This document shows, in pieces, positions 19,784-28,249 of a stretch of DNA of 64,000 nucleotides. Source of the DNA: Achromobacter spanius (lineage in GTDB: Bacteria > Pseudomonadota > Gammaproteobacteria > Burkholderiales > Burkholderiaceae_B); NCBI RefSeq assembly GCF_003994415.1, contig NZ_CP034689.1, positions 2,790,001 to 2,854,000 of the forward strand, given 5' to 3'. The notes below the pieces were generated by a model. The model had not been told where the DNA came from and did no database searches. It worked only from the letters and a program-made list of their open reading frames with translations. Position numbers and translations under genes: made by a program. The stretch's first letter is position 1; every line of letters starts with the position of its first letter.

Positions 19784-20965
19784 ATGATCGCTCCCGTTAA
19801 TTTGCTTTTGATAGCAGCACTGGCGGGGGTGCTATCGCTCTGCGTGCTGGGGTCGCTGGCTCGCAGCGGCATGGCCGGCATCCGCGAAACCATACGCGCC
19901 AACTTGCTCACGCTGTTGGCGTTTTTTACGTTTGCGCTGCAGAACACCTCGGCGCCCTGGTGGTTGTCGGTGGTGGTGCCGAACGCGGCGATCGGGCTTG
20001 CGCTGTTCTCGTACTATTCGGGCCTGCGGCGGCTGTTGGGCTTGAGCGTGCCCAAGCACCTGATGACGCTGGCTTGCCTGCTGGCGCTGGTGGTGCTGCT
20101 GGCCTATACCTATGTGGATTGGCGGGTGGGGCCGCGCATCGTAGTGATGTCGCTGTTGCAAATGGGCTTTCTGCTGGCGGTGGCGGTCACGGTTCAGCGC
20201 AACATGCCCACGCACCGTTCCCGCTATAGCTATCGCTTTGTGTGGGCGGTGTCGGCCATTTCCGCGGCGCTCTGCGCGTTGCGGGCCGCCGTCTATCTGC
20301 TGGACCTGGCGCTGCCCTTGCCCTTGCTGGAGCCCAGCGCCTGGAACATCGCCTTCCTGACCCTGGGCGTGCTGATCATGCCGTGCCTGACGCTGGGCAC
20401 CATCATGATCATCCACGACCGCATGCTGGCTGACCGCGAGCAAGAGGCGAACACGGATTTCCTGACAGGGCTGATGTCGCGCAAGGCGTGGTGGCTGCAG
20501 GCCGAACGCTATTGCGCGCAGGCGCTGCGCACGCGCCGTCCCTTGACCTTGCTGCTGCTGGATGTCGATTATTTCAAGCGCATCAACGACACGCATGGCC
20601 ATGTGGCGGGCGACGCCGTGCTGCGCCATTTCGGCTTGCTGGCCACGGCCACGTTGCGCACCGGTGACCATGTCGGCCGCGTGGGCGGCGAGGAATTTGG
20701 TGTGTTGTTTCCCGACATGCGGGCCGATGCGGTGATGGACGTGGCGGCCCGGCTGCTCGATTCCGTGCGGCGCACCCCTTGCTCGCATGGCGGCAGCACC
20801 ATTTCCGATACGTTCAGCGCGGGCGTGGCGGAATGGGTGCCCGGAGAAAACCTTCAGGTGTTCTTTGAACGCGCCGACCGCAAGCTCTATAGGGCCAAAG
20901 AGGCGGGGCGCAACCGCATCGTCGGGCCGGGCGAGCCGGCCGACCGTTTGCCGGCCGCGGCCTGA
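19784..20965 (+). CDS. Membrane-anchored diguanylate cyclase (GGDEF)
   Basis: The N-terminal half (residues 1-215) holds about six or seven membrane helices, probably a sensing module that I cannot name. The GGDEF domain follows (about residues 225-385). TDFLTGLMSRKAWW opens it and LLLLDVDYFKRINDTHGHVAGD holds the metal ligands. The active-site loop reads GGEEF and is therefore probably catalytic, making c-di-GMP from two GTP. The sequence RTGD lies exactly 5 residues before GGEEF and matches the RxxD inhibitory site, so product feedback is expected. It starts 25 nt after the SPFH gene and may be co-transcribed. Confidence 0.92.
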   Translation: MIAPVNLLLIAALAGVLSLCVLGSLARSGMAGIRETIRANLLTLLAFFTFALQNTSAPWWLSVVVPNAAIGLALFSYYSGLRRLLGLSVPKHLMTLACLLALVVLLAYTYVDWRVGPRIVVMSLLQMGFLLAVAVTVQRNMPTHRSRYSYRFVWAVSAISAALCALRAAVYLLDLALPLPLLEPSAWNIAFLTLGVLIMPCLTLGTIMIIHDRMLADREQEANTDFLTGLMSRKAWWLQAERYCAQALRTRRPLTLLLLDVDYFKRINDTHGHVAGDAVLRHFGLLATATLRTGDHVGRVGGEEFGVLFPDMRADAVMDVAARLLDSVRRTPCSHGGSTISDTFSAGVAEWVPGENLQVFFERADRKLYRAKEAGRNRIVGPGEPADRLPAAA

Positions 20966-20980
20966 ATCAAGGGTGCGTGG

Positions 20981-21454
20981 TCAATCGTCTTTGTCTTTGC
21001 GCGGGGCGCGCGTGTCGTGCTTCATGATGCGTTCTTTTTCACGCTGCCAGTCTTTTTCGCGCGCGGTGTCGCGCTTGTCGAACAGCTTCTTGCCACGGCC
21101 CAGCGCGAAGTCCAGCTTGATGCGCCCGTTCTTGTAGTGCAGGTTCAGCGGCACCAAGGTGTAGCCGCGCTGCTCGACCTTGCCGATCAGCTTGCTGATT
21201 TCCTCGGCCTTGAGCAGCAGCTTGCGCGTGCGCATGGCATCGGGATGAATATGGGTGGACGCCGTGGGCAGCGGGCTGACGTGCATGCCCAGCAGGTACA
21301 GTTCGCCATCGCGTACGATGACGTAGCTTTCCTTTAGCTGCACGCGGCCATCACGGATCGCCTTGACTTCCCAGCCTTGCAGGACAAGGCCGGCTTCATA
21401 GCGGTCTTCAATGAAATAGTCGTGCGAGGCCTTGCGGTTGTCGATAATGCTCAT
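20981..21454 (-). CDS. smpB: SsrA-binding protein
   Basis: Small basic OB-fold protein that binds tmRNA and brings it to stalled ribosomes for trans-translation. The family signature [20 protein letters not shown] is at the N-terminus, followed by [19 protein letters not shown] and the lysine/arginine-rich tail ([20 protein letters not shown]) that enters the mRNA channel. I chose the ATG at 21454 (MSIIDN..., 157 aa, the usual length); an upstream in-frame ATG would add 13 unrelated residues. It is divergent from ratA, the usual arrangement in beta- and gammaproteobacteria. Confidence 0.96.
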   Translation of the reverse strand: MSIIDNRKASHDYFIEDRYEAGLVLQGWEVKAIRDGRVQLKESYVIVRDGELYLLGMHVSPLPTASTHIHPDAMRTRKLLLKAEEISKLIGKVEQRGYTLVPLNLHYKNGRIKLDFALGRGKKLFDKRDTAREKDWQREKERIMKHDTRAPRKDKDD

Positions 21455-21562
21455 AACGCCTTTTTGCTGATAACGCCAATTTGCTTGCTGCAAAGCGCCA
21501 CATTAGGCTCATGGTGCGCGGTGCCGGTAAAATCTTGCCATTCTAGCCATTTGCGATAGTCG

Positions 21563-21997
21563 ATGCACAAAGTACAACGATCCGTCCTGGTGCCCTACAG
21601 CGCCGCCCAGATGTTCGACCTGGTTGCCGACGTGGAGAAGTACCCCGAGTTCATGCCGTGGTGCGGCGGGGCCGAGGTGCAAAGCCGCGATGAACACGGC
21701 ATGCAGGCCTCCATCCTGATCAGTTTCGCGGGCATGAAGCAGCGCTTCACCACGCGCAACACCCACGTCTATCCCGACCGGATCGACCTGGAACTGGTGG
21801 ATGGCCCCTTTTCCAGCCTGGTCGGGCACTGGGAATTCCAACCCCTGGCGGAAGACGCTTGCAAGGTTCTGTTCACCATGGAGTACGCATTTTCAAATCG
21901 TGCCCTGGAAATGGTGGTGGGACCCGTCTTCAACCGTATCGCCACCAGCTTCATTGATTCCTTCACCAAGCGGGCGCAGGCCAAATATGGCGAATGA
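21563..21997 (+). CDS. ratA: RatA/Coq10-family START-domain protein
   Basis: A 144-residue START/SRPBCC-fold protein beginning MHKVQRSVLVPYSAAQMFDLV, with the signature VEKYPEFMPWCGGAEV near residues 30-45 and LVDGPFSSLVGHWEFQPL later. In E. coli the homologue was described as RatA, a toxin blocking 70S association. The family is also related to Coq10, a ubiquinone-binding protein, so a respiratory lipid role is an alternative. It lies opposite smpB and overlaps ratB by 11 nt, as in many proteobacteria. Confidence 0.9.
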   Translation: MHKVQRSVLVPYSAAQMFDLVADVEKYPEFMPWCGGAEVQSRDEHGMQASILISFAGMKQRFTTRNTHVYPDRIDLELVDGPFSSLVGHWEFQPLAEDACKVLFTMEYAFSNRALEMVVGPVFNRIATSFIDSFTKRAQAKYGE

Positions 21998-22334
21998 GCC
22001 CTCCGTGGCCGCGCTGATCAACGTCAGCGTCTGCTATGCCTTGCCGGGCCATGTGTGGTTGCGAGAACTGCGCGTGCCCGAGGGCGCCACCGTGTCGGAT
22101 GCCCTGGCGGCCAGCGGGTTCGCGCAGGCGTTTCCCGTGGTGCAGCCGTGGGAGCGCGGCGTGGGTATCTTTGGCAAGGCCGCTGAGCCGCAATCCAGGC
22201 TGGCCGAGGGCGACCGCGTTGAGATCTATCGCGGCTTGAGCTTCGACCCCAAGGAATCACGCCGCCGCCGCGCCGAACACCGACGCGCCAAGACGGCCAA
22301 AAATGGCCGGGTGCGGCCAGCCGGGCTGCTGTAA
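21987..22334 (+). CDS. ratB: RatB/RnfH-family ubiquitin-like protein
   Basis: A 115-residue member of the UPF0125 (RnfH/RatB) family with a beta-grasp fold. It begins MANEPSVAALINVSVCYALP and includes the diagnostic VPEGATVSDALAASGF, VGIFGKAAEPQSRLAEGDRVEIYRGL and DPKESRRRRAE. Its role is not settled; it is commonly called the antitoxin partner of RatA, though evidence for that is thin. The C-terminus is highly basic. The start overlaps the end of ratA by 11 nt, so translation is probably coupled. Confidence 0.88.
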   Translation: MANEPSVAALINVSVCYALPGHVWLRELRVPEGATVSDALAASGFAQAFPVVQPWERGVGIFGKAAEPQSRLAEGDRVEIYRGLSFDPKESRRRRAEHRRAKTAKNGRVRPAGLL

Positions 22335-22469
22335 CGCGGCCGGCGTGCCGGACATCGCCCGGCATGCGCGGCACCTCCGGCTTTTCCGGGGCATTCGCCC
22401 GCGCCGACATTGTCACTAATAAGACAAATTCCGCCGAGGCATCCGGCGTAACATAAACGCGGTTTCATA

Positions 22470-22492
22470 TTTACGTTTACGTTAACGTCATG
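22470..22492. promoter_or_regulatory. LiuR-like palindrome upstream of valine catabolic operon
   Basis: TTTACGTTTACGTTAACGTCATG contains the perfect palindrome ACGTTAACGT (22479-22488) within overlapping TTACGT repeats. It resembles the reported binding motif of LiuR, a MerR-family regulator of branched-chain amino acid and fatty acid catabolism in proteobacteria. It lies about 80 bp before the acyl-CoA dehydrogenase start. The site is visible; the regulator is an inference, and no merR gene is in the window. Confidence 0.5.
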
Positions 22493-22569
22493 CCAAAATC
22501 GGCTGGCGAGCGTTTACGAGACGACCCGCAACGCCAACAGACAACACCGACACCATCAGGAGACAGGCT

Positions 22570-23724
22570 GTGGACTTGGAACTGACCGACGAGCAGCGCG
22601 CGTTTGCGCAGGCCGCCCGCGACTATGCCGAGGGTGAACTGGCCCCTCATGCCGCGCGCTGGGACGCCGAGGGCATCTTTCCCCGCGAGGCCTTCGCCCG
22701 GGCCGGCGAGATGGGCTTCTGCGCCATCTACGCCAGCGAAGAGATCGGCGGCCTGGGCCTGCCGCGCCTGGACGCCACGCTGGTGTTCGAGGAAATGGCC
22801 GCGGTGGATCCGTCGACCACGGCCTTCCTGACCATCCACAACATGGCTACCTGGATGGTCGGCAAATGGGGGCAGCCCGCCTTGCGCGAGGCCTGGGGCC
22901 CGCTGCTGGCCAGCGGCCAGAAACTGGCGTCGTACTGCCTGACCGAACCCGGCGCGGGTTCCGACGCCGCGTCGCTGTCCACGCGCGCGCAGCGCGACGG
23001 TGACGATTACGTGCTGAACGGCGCCAAGGCCTTTATTTCGGGCGGCGGCGACACCGACCTGCTGGTGGTCATGGCGCGCACGGGGGGCGAGGGGGCAAGC
23101 GGCATCAGCGCGTTCGCGGTGCCCGCCGACAGCCCGGGCATCAGCTACGGCCGCAAGGAAGAAAAAATGGGCTGGAACAGCCAGTCCACGCGCCCCATCA
23201 CGTTCGAGAACGTGCGCGTGCCGGCCGGCAACCTGCTGGGCCAGGAAGGCGAAGGCTTCAAGATCGCCATGAAAGGCCTGGATGGCGGCCGCATCAATAT
23301 CGGCACCTGCTCGGTGGGCGCGGCCCAGGGCGCGCTGGATGCCGCGCGCCGCTACATGGACGAACGCCGCCAGTTCAACCGCCGCCTGGCGGAATTTCAG
23401 GCCCTGCAATTCAAGCTGGCGGACATGGCCACCCACCTGGTCGCCGCGCGTCAGATGGTGCGCCTGGCCGCGTGCAAGCTGGATGCCGGCGCGCCGGACG
23501 CGGCCACCTATTGCGCCATGGCCAAGCGCTTCGCCACCGACATGGGCTTTCAGATCTGCCTGGACGCGCAACAGATTCATGGCGGCTACGGCTACCTGAA
23601 GGACTATCCCTTGGAGCGCTTGGTGCGCGATACTCGCGTTCATCAGATTCTGGAGGGCACCAACGAGATCATGCGCGTGATCATTGCCCGCCAATTGTTG
23701 GAAAAAGGAGCCGACATAAGATGA
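22570..23724 (+). CDS. Acyl-CoA dehydrogenase, isobutyryl-CoA dehydrogenase type
   Basis: FAD enzyme of the acyl-CoA dehydrogenase family (384 aa). It has the N-terminal helical domain (LTDEQRAFAQAARDYAEGEL), the mid beta-domain signature YCLTEPGAGSDAASL and the C-terminal QQIHGGYGYLKDYPLERL. It ends with RDTRVHQILEGTNEIMRVII, where the catalytic Glu would be. Neighbouring hydrolase and mmsB-like dehydrogenase genes point to isobutyryl-CoA in valine breakdown. The start is GTG at 22570, 6 nt after CAGGAGACA. Its stop overlaps the next start. Substrate assignment rests on context. Confidence 0.88.
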   Translation: MDLELTDEQRAFAQAARDYAEGELAPHAARWDAEGIFPREAFARAGEMGFCAIYASEEIGGLGLPRLDATLVFEEMAAVDPSTTAFLTIHNMATWMVGKWGQPALREAWGPLLASGQKLASYCLTEPGAGSDAASLSTRAQRDGDDYVLNGAKAFISGGGDTDLLVVMARTGGEGASGISAFAVPADSPGISYGRKEEKMGWNSQSTRPITFENVRVPAGNLLGQEGEGFKIAMKGLDGGRINIGTCSVGAAQGALDAARRYMDERRQFNRRLAEFQALQFKLADMATHLVAARQMVRLAACKLDAGAPDAATYCAMAKRFATDMGFQICLDAQQIHGGYGYLKDYPLERLVRDTRVHQILEGTNEIMRVIIARQLLEKGADIR

Positions 23725-24896
23725 ATGCCCCGGTGTTGTTCGAAGAAAGAAGCGCCGCGAACGGTGTGCGGTTCGGGATTGCGACGCTGAACGCGCCGCA
23801 GACGCTGAACGGCCTGTCGCTGGAAATGGTGGACTTGCTGGCGGCGCGCCTGGATGAATGGGCGCGCGATCCCGGCGTGGCGCTGGTGGTGTTGCAAGGT
23901 GCGGGCGAAAAGGCGTTTTGCGCGGGCGGCGACCTGCACGGCCTGTATCGCAGCATGACCGAAAACGCCGGCAAGAGCGGCTGGAGCAATGCCTACGCGC
24001 GTCGCTTCTTCGAGCACGAATACCGCCTGGACTACCAGATCCACACCTATCCGAAGCCCGTACTGTGCTGGGGCCATGGCATTGTCATGGGCGGCGGCAT
24101 CGGCCTGATGATGGGCGCCAGCCACCGGGTCGTCAGCGAAAGTTCGCGGCTGGCGATGCCGGAAGTGTCGATCGGCCTGTTCCCGGACGTGGGTGGCAGT
24201 TGGCTGTTGAACCGCATGCCGGGCCGCATTGGCCTGTTCCTGGCGCTGACCGGCGCCCAGATGAATACGGCGGACGCCTTCTTCGCGGGCCTGGCGGATT
24301 TCCGCCTGAACCACGCGGACTGGCCCAAGTTGCTGGCGTCGCTGGAAGAACAGCCCTGGGCCGGGCTGACGGCGGGCGCATCGGAAGAGGCCATGGCGCC
24401 GCGTTCCATCAATGACGGACTGCTGCGCCGCGCGTTGACCGCGCTGGAGCCGCAGACGCCGCTGGACCCCGGCCACCTTCGCCAGCATTCCTTCCTGATC
24501 AACAACCTGTGCAACGGCAACCGTCTGGACGAGATCTACGAAGAGCTGGCGCTGCTGAAAGACCACGACGACCCCTGGCTGGCGCGCGCGGCATCCACCA
24601 TGCTGGCCGGTTCGCCGGGTTCGGTGCGCCTGGCTTTCGCCTTGCAGCAACGCACGCGCCTGCGCTCGCTGGACGACGTGTTCCGTGCCGAGTACATCGC
24701 GGCGCTGGCGTGTACCGCCCATGGCGATTTCGCCGAAGGCATCCGCGCCTTGCTGATCGACAAGGACAAGAATCCGCGCTGGAATCCCGCCGTCATGGAC
24801 ATGGCCACCGACGCCTGGGTACAGAAGTTTTTCGACGAGCCCTGGCCCGAGGGCCAGGCGCATCCGTTGGCCGATCTGGGCCAGGAAGGGCGCTGA
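23721..24896 (+). CDS. 3-hydroxyisobutyryl-CoA hydrolase (enoyl-CoA hydratase superfamily)
   Basis: Crotonase-fold protein of 391 aa, longer than enoyl-CoA hydratases (about 260 aa) and typical of HIBYL-CoA hydrolase. Its oxyanion-hole segment is GAGEKAFCAGGDLHGLYRSM, followed by HGIVMGGGIGLMMGASHRV and the HIBCH-specific MPEVSIGLFPDVGGSWLLNRM. It would hydrolyse the thioester after the dehydrogenase and hydratase steps of valine catabolism, giving 3-hydroxyisobutyrate for the next gene product. The start codon overlaps the upstream stop (ATGA, 23721-23724). Confidence 0.9.
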   Translation: MNAPVLFEERSAANGVRFGIATLNAPQTLNGLSLEMVDLLAARLDEWARDPGVALVVLQGAGEKAFCAGGDLHGLYRSMTENAGKSGWSNAYARRFFEHEYRLDYQIHTYPKPVLCWGHGIVMGGGIGLMMGASHRVVSESSRLAMPEVSIGLFPDVGGSWLLNRMPGRIGLFLALTGAQMNTADAFFAGLADFRLNHADWPKLLASLEEQPWAGLTAGASEEAMAPRSINDGLLRRALTALEPQTPLDPGHLRQHSFLINNLCNGNRLDEIYEELALLKDHDDPWLARAASTMLAGSPGSVRLAFALQQRTRLRSLDDVFRAEYIAALACTAHGDFAEGIRALLIDKDKNPRWNPAVMDMATDAWVQKFFDEPWPEGQAHPLADLGQEGR

Positions 24897-24974
24897 CGCA
24901 AACAGCCCGGGCACCCGTCATGCAGGTCACGATGAATCCATACCTATAGCAATAGCAACAGGAGACAAAACATC

Positions 24975-25865
24975 ATGAGCAGTATCGCGTTTATCGGTTT
25001 GGGCAACATGGGCGCGCCCATGGCATTGAATCTGGTCAAGGCCGGCCATAGCCTCACGGTCTTTGACCTGGTCCCCGCAGCGGTCAAGCTGTTGACCGAC
25101 GCTGGCGCGCAAGCCGCGGCATCGGCGTCGGAAGCGGTCAAGGGCGCTGACGTGGTCGTGTCCATGCTGCCGGCCAGCAAGCACGTTGAAGGGCTGTACC
25201 TGGGCGAAGACCTGCTGGGCAAGATCTCGTCCAGCGCGCTGGTCATCGAATGCAGCACCATCGCGCCGGATTCGGCGCGCAAGGTGGCGCAGGCGGCCGA
25301 GGCGCGCGGCATCACCATGATCGACGCGCCCGTCTCGGGCGGCACCGGCGGCGCGGCGGCGGGCACGTTGACCTTCATCGTGGGTGGTCAGGCGGAAGCG
25401 CTGGAGCGTGCGCGCCCCGTGCTCGAAAAAATGGGCAAGAACATTTTCCACGCCGGTCCCGCCGGCGCCGGCCAAGTGGCCAAGATCTGCAACAACATGC
25501 TGTTGGGCATCCTGATGGCCGGCACGTCGGAAGCGTTGGCGCTGGGCGTGGCCAACGGGCTGGACCCGAAGGTGTTGTCCGACATCATCGCCAAGAGCTC
25601 GGGCCGCAACTGGGCCACCGAACTCTACAACCCCTGGCCGGGCGTGATGGAGCACGCGCCCGCCTCCAAGGGCTATGCCGGCGGCTTCGGCGTGGACTTG
25701 ATGTTGAAGGATCTGGGCCTGGCGGCCGAAGCGGCGCTGTCGGCGCGTGCCTCGATTCCGTTGGGCGAGTTGGCGCGCAACCTGTATTCGCTGCATAGCG
25801 CGGGCGGCTCGGGCAAGCTGGACTTCTCCAGCATCGTCAACCTGGTCAAGCGCGAGCAAGACTGA
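24975..25865 (+). CDS. mmsB: 3-hydroxyisobutyrate dehydrogenase
   Basis: NAD-dependent beta-hydroxyacid dehydrogenase (296 aa) that oxidises 3-hydroxyisobutyrate to methylmalonate semialdehyde. The N-terminal Rossmann motif is FIGLGNMGAPMALNLVKAGH, with FDLV after strand 2. The substrate motif is DAPVSGGTGGAAAGTLTFIVGG. The catalytic Lys lies in GQVAKICNNMLL. It follows the hydrolase gene by 78 nt. The methylmalonate-semialdehyde dehydrogenase (mmsA) that would complete the pathway is not in the window. Confidence 0.93.
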   Translation: MSSIAFIGLGNMGAPMALNLVKAGHSLTVFDLVPAAVKLLTDAGAQAAASASEAVKGADVVVSMLPASKHVEGLYLGEDLLGKISSSALVIECSTIAPDSARKVAQAAEARGITMIDAPVSGGTGGAAAGTLTFIVGGQAEALERARPVLEKMGKNIFHAGPAGAGQVAKICNNMLLGILMAGTSEALALGVANGLDPKVLSDIIAKSSGRNWATELYNPWPGVMEHAPASKGYAGGFGVDLMLKDLGLAAEAALSARASIPLGELARNLYSLHSAGGSGKLDFSSIVNLVKREQD

Positions 25866-25866
25866 C

Positions 25867-26304
25867 ATGAGCGCACCCCAGGCGCTGACCGACCCCGCCG
25901 CGCGGGTCAAGGAAAGCTTCGACCGGCAAAGCATCATGCGGCTGCTGGGCGCCGGGCTGGACGTGGTGGAGCCGGGCAGGGTGGACATCGTGCTGCCTTA
26001 CCGCGCCGATCTCTGCCAGCAAAACGGCTTTCTGCACGCGGGCATTTCCACCACGATCGCCGACAGCGCGGGCGGTTATGCCGCCTACACGCTGTTTGGG
26101 CCGGGCGAAGACGTGCTGACCTCGGAGTTCAAGATGAATTTCCTGGCGCCCGCCAAAGGCGACCGCTACGTGGCCAGCGGCCGCGTCGTCAAGCCGGGTA
26201 AGCGTTTGTCTGTCTGCCAGGTTGAAGTACATGCCTACGATGGCGAGCAGGCCACGCTTTGCGTGATAGGCTTGCTCACCGCGGTACGCGTGACGCCGCG
26301 ATGA
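25867..26304 (+). CDS. PaaI-family hot-dog thioesterase
   Basis: A 145-residue single hot-dog domain protein. The active-site region ADLCQQNGFLHAGISTTIADSAGGYAAYTL matches the PaaI/YbgC-like family (HxG motif, with Asp in IADSAG). Such enzymes hydrolyse acyl-CoA thioesters, often to free CoA when a pathway stalls. The gene begins 2 nt after the mmsB stop, so it belongs to the same operon and may act on a branched-chain acyl-CoA. The natural substrate is not known. Confidence 0.87.
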   Translation: MSAPQALTDPAARVKESFDRQSIMRLLGAGLDVVEPGRVDIVLPYRADLCQQNGFLHAGISTTIADSAGGYAAYTLFGPGEDVLTSEFKMNFLAPAKGDRYVASGRVVKPGKRLSVCQVEVHAYDGEQATLCVIGLLTAVRVTPR

Positions 26305-26310
26305 ATCCGG

Positions 26311-26353
26311 CGCGCCGCGCGTGTCGCCCTTGACGGGGCGGGCGCGCGGCGCG
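26311..26353. terminator. Very GC-rich hairpin after the valine operon
   Basis: CGCGCCGCGCG (26311-26321) pairs perfectly with CGCGCGGCGCG (26343-26353), and inner bases can also pair (CGCCC with GGGCG) around TTGA. The tail CTTGTC is only slightly T-rich, so it may slow or end transcription at the end of the thioesterase gene, 30 nt before the transporter gene. Confidence 0.4.
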
Positions 26354-26382
26354 CTTGTCACGCGTCGCATGGGTATGGGGCA

Positions 26383-27072
26383 ATGCCTGCAAAAGAACAC
26401 CACCGAATTTTCCGCAGCAACTGGCTGCGCGCCGCTGTGTTGGGGGCCAACGATGGCATCGTTTCCACCGCCAGCCTGATTACCGGCGTGGCGGCGGCGC
26501 AGGCCTCGCATGGGGCCATCCTGACGTCGGGTCTGGCCGGGCTGGTGGCCGGAGCCTTGTCTATGGCGGCTGGCGAGTATGTGTCCGTGCGGTCCCAGGC
26601 TGATATCGAGGCAGCCGATCTGCGGATGGAGCAGCGGTCACTGAAAGGCAATTCAGAAGAAGAGTTGGCCGAACTGATCGATATCTACGTGGGCCGCGGC
26701 CTGACGCGGAATCTGGCGACGCAGGTGGCGCGCCAACTGACGCGTCACGACGCGCTGGACGCGCACGCGCGCGACGAACTTGGCATTTCCGTGCATAACC
26801 GCGCGCAGCCCGTGCAGGCGGCGGTGGCGTCCGCCGCTTCGTTCGCGGCCGGCGCGGCCTTGCCCTTGGTTGTCGCGGTGACGGCGCCCCTGCCGCATTT
26901 GATCGCTTGGGTGATCGGTGCATCGGTGGTGTGCCTGGCCGCGCTGGGGGCATTGGCCGCGGGGGCGGGCGGCGCGCCCAAGGGGCCGGCCGCCTTGCGC
27001 GTGACGATACTGGGCGCGTTCGCCATGGCGGCCACGGCCGCCGTAGGCGCGTTGTTCGGCGTGGCAGTCTAG
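26383..27072 (+). CDS. VIT1/CCC1-family Fe2+/Mn2+ transporter
   Basis: Membrane protein of 229 aa from the vacuolar iron transporter (VIT1/CCC1, DUF125) family. Helix 1 has the signature RAAVLGANDGIVSTASLITGVAA. A second conserved segment is AGALSMAAGEYVSVRSQAD, followed by a cytoplasmic metal-binding helix region (residues 78-140) rich in acidic residues, and three C-terminal helices. Family members move Fe2+ or Mn2+ across membranes; in bacteria, direction and metal are unproven. Confidence 0.9.
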   Translation: MPAKEHHRIFRSNWLRAAVLGANDGIVSTASLITGVAAAQASHGAILTSGLAGLVAGALSMAAGEYVSVRSQADIEAADLRMEQRSLKGNSEEELAELIDIYVGRGLTRNLATQVARQLTRHDALDAHARDELGISVHNRAQPVQAAVASAASFAAGAALPLVVAVTAPLPHLIAWVIGASVVCLAALGALAAGAGGAPKGPAALRVTILGAFAMAATAAVGALFGVAV

Positions 27073-27097
27073 CGCGGCTGCTCGCTGGAACCCTGGT

Positions 27098-28096
27098 TCA
27101 GGGCGTAATAGAGTAGGGCAGCGGCGTGGTGCTAATGCGCGGGCCGTCTTCCGCGCCCAGCCGCAGATCGCCCTGGGGCAGCGCGGCAAGCGTGGTTTCG
27201 AACAGCACGGCGGCCACGCCTGCGTCACTGGCGCCATCCACGATGCGGCCAATGGGCTCGCCCGGCTGGGTGGCGTCGAAGACGTCCACCCCGGCCAGCG
27301 CCGCGCCTTGCACGCTGGCATCGGCGATGGTGCCGTACGCCATGCGCCGCTTCACGGTGCCCCGGTAATGGCTGCGCGCCACCACTTCCTGCCCCGGATA
27401 ACAGCCCTTGGTGAAGCTCACGCCCTGCACCAGTTCCAGGTTGACGGTTTGCGGGATGAATACATCCTGCGTGGCGGTGGCAATCCAGGGGATGCCGGCG
27501 GCCAGATCCGCCATCTGCCATTGCGCGGCGGGCGCCAGCCCCAGCACGCTGGCCAAGGCTTGGGACTGTTCCAGCTGTTCGTCGGACGCGATCCACCACC
27601 AGCGCAAGTTCGTATCCGCCGACGGCGCCGCGATCCAGGTGCCGGACGGCAGGTCCACCCGCTGCCAGTCCGCGCGCGGCAAGGCACCGGTCACGGCTTC
27701 CAGCGCGGCGGCCTGTTCGCTGCTTGCCTGCACGCCGGCCACGTTCAGCGCGGTGGCGGCAAGCTTGACCTTGGCGCGCAGCACGAACATGGACAGGCGC
27801 TTGAGCAGGGCTTGGGACAGGTCCCGGCGCACCAGGCCATAAAGCTGCGGGTCATCGTCCGCGCCGGGGGCGGCGCGCCACATGATCAGCGTGGCCAGCA
27901 GCCGGCCCTTGGCCGTGCAATAGCCCGCCAGGCGGGCGGCATCGGCGGGCAGGCCGGTGACGTCTTGCGTCAGTTGGCCGTGCAGGAAAGTCAGTGCATC
28001 GGCGCCGGATGCGCTGAAAACCAGAAAGTCATCCAGCGGCGCGCATGGCGCGCAACCTTCGGCGCGGACGGGAATCGAAGAATAGAAAGCGTGCAT
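27098..28096 (-). CDS. ygfZ: Folate-binding Fe-S cluster maintenance protein YgfZ
   Basis: COG0354-family relative of the glycine cleavage T protein (332 aa). It binds tetrahydrofolate and helps maintain Fe-S enzymes, including MiaB. The signature KGCYPGQEVVARSHYRG near residue 230 contains the family's invariant Cys. The N-terminal domain has DALTFLHGQLTQDVTGL and a middle tRNA-modifying-GTPase-like folate site. It is transcribed opposite to mltG, with divergent starts 150 nt apart. In many proteobacteria ygfZ and mltG are neighbours. Confidence 0.94.
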   Translation of the reverse strand: MHAFYSSIPVRAEGCAPCAPLDDFLVFSASGADALTFLHGQLTQDVTGLPADAARLAGYCTAKGRLLATLIMWRAAPGADDDPQLYGLVRRDLSQALLKRLSMFVLRAKVKLAATALNVAGVQASSEQAAALEAVTGALPRADWQRVDLPSGTWIAAPSADTNLRWWWIASDEQLEQSQALASVLGLAPAAQWQMADLAAGIPWIATATQDVFIPQTVNLELVQGVSFTKGCYPGQEVVARSHYRGTVKRRMAYGTIADASVQGAALAGVDVFDATQPGEPIGRIVDGASDAGVAAVLFETTLAALPQGDLRLGAEDGPRISTTPLPYSITP

Positions 28097-28249
28097 GGCG
28101 GCGGTGTGATCACGTCATCAAAGTGCAGATGATAGCCGCCTTCCCGCGGGCCATGGCCCATGCCCCCGACGGGCAAAGGGCCGCGCCATGAGCGCTGGCC
28201 CCGTTTTTGCCACGCCAGATTCTCGCGATCCATTAAACTTCCGGGACTT

